In this document: piece by piece, positions 60,547 through 64,000 of the stretch | How the letters are laid out: each line of letters opens with the position of its first letter | Position numbering within the stretch: the stretch's first letter is position 1 | Origin: Dryomyza anilis | Taxonomy: Eukaryota; Arthropoda; Insecta; Diptera; Dryomyzidae | Direction of reading: 5' to 3' | Assembly (NCBI GenBank): GCA_951804985.1 | Contig: OX638132.1 | Location: forward strand, 6,553,529 to 6,617,528 | Length of the DNA stretch: 64,000 bases | The notes under the pieces: generated by a model | Told to the model about the DNA's origin: nothing | The model's database searches: none | The model's input: the letters and a program-made list of their open reading frames with translations, nothing else | Made by a program: the position numbers and the translations under genes

Positions 60547-62484
60547 TACCTAAAATTAAATATTATTTAAGACTTTTTTTTAGAAAAATCAACAAATTTA
60601 CTTCAATCACACTTGGCTCAGCACTAATTCACTTTAGAGATTGTTACTTTATGCGATGCGCTACGGGTTTAGTGCAAAGTAAGTGTATCAGTTAGAACGG
60701 TTTTTGCAAAGGTTTTTCATACATCTACTGTTATCGTACAGCATCCTGCTGGCTCTATTTCACATCAATGCTGAAATATCGTACATTGATTTCATGCGAG
60801 TTACATAGTACTCTTTCACATGGACTCACCACAAAATACAGCTAGAACCACTGGGGACCATGATGTTGATGTCGTTAATTCGTGGAATTGTGGCGATGGC
60901 TGTAGTTCTAGTTGTTCTTGGCATTCTGTCATTTTGACATGACATGACAACGACTTCTTGATGGCGTATGTCAAATAGTTTTTAAGCTGATTGACTCGAC
61001 AAGTGAATAGATCTATGGGGGTTTGGGGTTTACTTAGATGGTTAGTTGGATGGATAGACTGACAGATGGTAAGTAAGTTGCCTAGTTGCCGACAGTCAGT
61101 GCACAACCTTCGTAAATTGTTTGTCTTTCATTCAGCGGTACTGTCAACATTTCTTCGTGTTTTTTTTTCTATAAACTCAATATACTTATTGCAAATGTAC
61201 ATTTTGTATTTTTACATTTTTCTGCATAACTGAATTTTCGCAAGACAAGCTACAGTAAATTGATACGAATGCAATTGAATTGAATTGCATGGAAATGAGT
61301 TGCGTTCAGATAAAAGTTGAAATGCTGATGGAAAACTTTATTTTCATATACAATAAAAACTACAACAACATGACAGTCAATGACGTAAAAGTTATGAGAG
61401 GGCACACAAAAAAAACAACTTTGTATAAAGTATTTTTTAACTTATTTTTCTAGCAGGAAATAGAATTGTAACCCAATCACATCGCAGGAAATACACTGCA
61501 TAGAAAATGCACTTAATAATCTGATTGTTGCTTCATATAAAAGGATTCATATAAAAGAATTCATAATATATGATTTAATTCTGAACAGAAAAAAATATGC
61601 ATTTTATTAATTTTAACCATTATTGATAATAATAAATTCATAATAAAATAATGTGCCAAAATATTACAGTTTTAATTGTCAATTGGTGCTCTTTAACACA
61701 CAGAAATCACATTTCCATAAAGACATCCTCGCATTCAATAACAAAATATGCCTCATCGTGTCACAAAATTTCATTTTATTTCTTTTAATAATCGCATTAA
61801 ACGTGATTTTATAACGATTACTGTGTGATTGAAGGAAGGAAAAGTTAAACAAAACATGGCAAAGATATTAAATAAAGTAATAAAAAATCCCACAACATTA
61901 TGCCGGCAGCCATTAATTTCCTTTTAAACTCTAAACATGCAAATGAGTTGACGTTGAAACCAGCAAAGTTCCACCAAAACTTTATACTTTTCGATACGTT
62001 ACGATACGATGTGAGAAAGACGCATTAAATTTACGCTTTTATGCAGCTAATAAAATTGATTGCTCCTTAAAATGCACTCACACATGAACGAATATGTTTT
62101 TTGTTTTAATGTTGAAGATTATAAAAAGATAGACTTGCCTTATTTTTCAATGCTTCGCCGAATTCACAATGAAAATTATGCGACTTTTTATACATCTTTC
62201 GAATTACTGCTCATCGACCAAAATGCAAATTATATATTTAGCTGTATATATATTTTACGTAATTCTTGTTTTGATTATGTGTCATGTTCATAATAAGTTT
62301 AAATTTTAAATATCAGTTTACAAAAAAATATTAACAAATTAAGTAGGCCAACAAGTTGAAACTATTGATTAAGTACTCTTCACATCGAAGAAGCGCTCTT
62401 TTGTCATGACTTTACATGAACCAACATTTCGTTGTGACAACCGTAATACAGTAAGGATACACAGCACGCAGATAAAAAATATGT
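60547..62484. other. Intergenic DNA, nothing supported
   Basis: A GC-richer patch at 60640-61140 carries a 96-codon - strand frame (60816-61106) with no recognised domain. The rest is AT-rich. Confidence 0.35.
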
Positions 62485-63310
62485 TTGCGACATGTTCTCG
62501 ACAACTATACTATGCTCTATAAAATCAAAGAAGTTTGTCGCAATCAAAGTACAGTATTTTGAATGTTATATTAATAGCTGCGGTAGCTCAGTGGTTAGTG
62601 CGTTGGACTGCGAGCCGAAAGGTCCCCGGTTCAAGTCTGGACTGGGGCTAACCACATCTTTTCATAGAAACATTTTTCTATACCGCGCTACCTCTCGTCA
62701 GTAAATGGCAAACCTACGTGAGTAAAACCATTACCTATGATAAAGCTCTCACCCGCCGTTCGGATTCGGTAATAAACTGTAGGTCCCACCACTTTGAGTA
62801 CAAATATAACACGCACAGCTCAAAATGGTGAGAGAGCTCGGCCGAAGTTCTATACAGGACTGTAGCGGCAAACTATTATTATTAATAATAATAGGACTGC
62901 TTTAATTAAATTCTAGTAGATATATGATTATTATAATTAAATGAATATCTGTCTGAAAAACCAAAATATGGTGAGTAAGAGCTGTGTTATATTTACAACA
63001 AATATTGAAAATTACAACTATTAGTTAAAAGTAAAAGCCAAAAGGTGTATGTTTAGATAAAGATTGCTTATTATTTGCAATCTTTTAATTCACGATTTAT
63101 GGAATTTTTTCATTGCATAATTATTTGTGGTCCCTTTAAATATTTCAAAACGCAGAGAAATAATATGGTTACGACATGATAGTGACAATCATACTATACT
63201 CTTTACAATCATAGATGGTTGTCACATTCAAAGTATAGTATTTTCAATTTTATTTCAACAATAAAAAGGTCGCCATAATATTTCTGAATAACCAAAATAT
63301 GGTTGATAAA
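62485..63310. repeat. Direct duplication of about 95 bp, separated by a SINE
   Basis: 62485-62574 and 63168-63256 share CGACA..T.ATACTATRCTCT, TAAAATCAAAG/CAATCATAGATG variants and AATCAAAGTACAGTATTTT/ATTCAAAGTATAGTATTTT, followed in each case by AACCAAAATATGGT. Confidence 0.7.
62575..62890 (+). mobile_element. tRNA-derived SINE, copy 7
   Basis: Head TAGCTGCGGTAGCTCAGTGG, B box GGTTCAAGTCT, full body, TTA tail. ATTAATA-like bases flank both sides. It is inserted exactly at the edge of the first duplicated unit. Confidence 0.93.
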
Positions 63311-63860
63311 AACCATATCATAATATAATAATATGAACAACCAAATATGAATATGAACAATCAAAATATAATAGAAAAAAACCATATCATAATATGATGA
63401 TAATCTGAGTATGATCACTGGTCACATAGGACCATAGTATGGATGTATGTAATCGAAATACGATCAGTAAGGTCCATATTTTCGTTGAATGGAATCATAA
63501 TATGATAACTGATAACCATAGTATGGTTATGTGAAATTAGAATATGGACACTGACAACCATATTATGGTTATGTAGAATCAAAATATGATCACTGATGAC
63601 CAAATTATGGTTGTGTTAAAGCGCATACAGCGATTCTGTATCATAGTTTTCATTGCGAAATCATAATATTGTAATGGTTAACCATATTATTGTTGTATCA
63701 CATGGTAGTACGGTCACTGAGGACCACAGTATAGTTGCATGAAATTGTAATATTGTCACTGAGGATCATATTAAGATTGATAATATTGTGATTGAGGAGC
63801 ATATTAGACATATTGTCTACAACCATAATCCCAATCACAGTATGATGCTGTTCATATATG
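63290..63860. repeat. Satellite-like array with 42-bp units around ACCATANTATGGT
   Basis: At 63500-63620 the period is 42 bp (ACCATAGTATGGTTATGT, ACCATATTATGGTTATGT, ACCAAATTATGGTTGTGT). Flanking units are more diverged. Each unit has a small palindrome and a TATGATCACTGA-like word. The - strand frames show a 14-residue repeat caused by the array. Confidence 0.8.
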
Positions 63861-64000
63861 ATCACCAAAACTATTTTTTTTATCTACGTGAATAAACGGT
63901 TACAATAAAGGAAAATTCAAATCAATTACTAATCGAATCACAAATAAATGTATTGAAACTGATGAATTGGACTGATTTAGTCACAACGTGGTTCTAAAGA

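Noticed and set aside
60816..61106. 96-codon - strand gene
   Set aside because: No recognisable family, no splice or promoter context. It probably stays open because the patch is less AT-rich.

Overview
The window looks like nuclear DNA of a higher fly (Diptera, Schizophora). Evidence: very AT-rich non-coding DNA, short GT-AG introns, two alpha-esterase genes of the blowfly/fruit-fly type, and dense short non-autonomous transposons and tRNA-derived SINEs. I think a tephritid-like fly is most likely, but the sequence alone does not fix the species.

Only two genes are well supported. Both are on the + strand, in tandem, in the left quarter: carboxylesterase gene 1 (about 2268-5362, six coding exons, 569 aa) and carboxylesterase gene 2 (about 9932-17620, four coding exons, 570 aa). 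Both keep the Ser-Glu-His triad and the oxyanion-hole glycines, and neither has a secretion signal. They look like intact intracellular alpha-esterases, enzymes used in ester and xenobiotic detoxification. Each appears to start in a tiny first exon with exactly 44 coding bases. In gene 2 that exon lies 5.9 kb upstream of the rest. The coding blocks 313+151+561 nt of gene 1 are a single 1025-nt exon in gene 2, so the pair differs by two introns.

The other 46 kb (17.6-64 kb) shows no convincing host gene. It holds a decayed LTR-retrotransposon gag/protease fragment on the - strand (19.5-20.6 kb), seven SINE loci (one a partial dimer), and at least eight families of short repeats with inverted ends, labelled A to I here. 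Several are nested: a SINE inside a B element, and a SINE dimer inside a C element inside an E element. There are also foldback elements, a head-to-tail pair of a 0.8-kb dispersed repeat, and several unrelated tandem arrays with periods of 11, 15, 24, 42, about 100 and about 285 bp. Copies of the same repeats sit in the introns of both esterase genes.

No RNA gene, CRISPR array or prokaryotic feature was seen. I found no clearly new biological system. The most unusual items are a perfect GC-rich 22-bp-arm palindrome at 41179-41224, a 15-bp array at 39.2-39.7 kb that stays open as a pentapeptide-like frame, an inverted tandem array at 54.9-55.4 kb, and several otherwise different element families that share one terminal motif. 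Repeat boundaries were read by eye and are accurate to roughly 10-20 bp unless stated.
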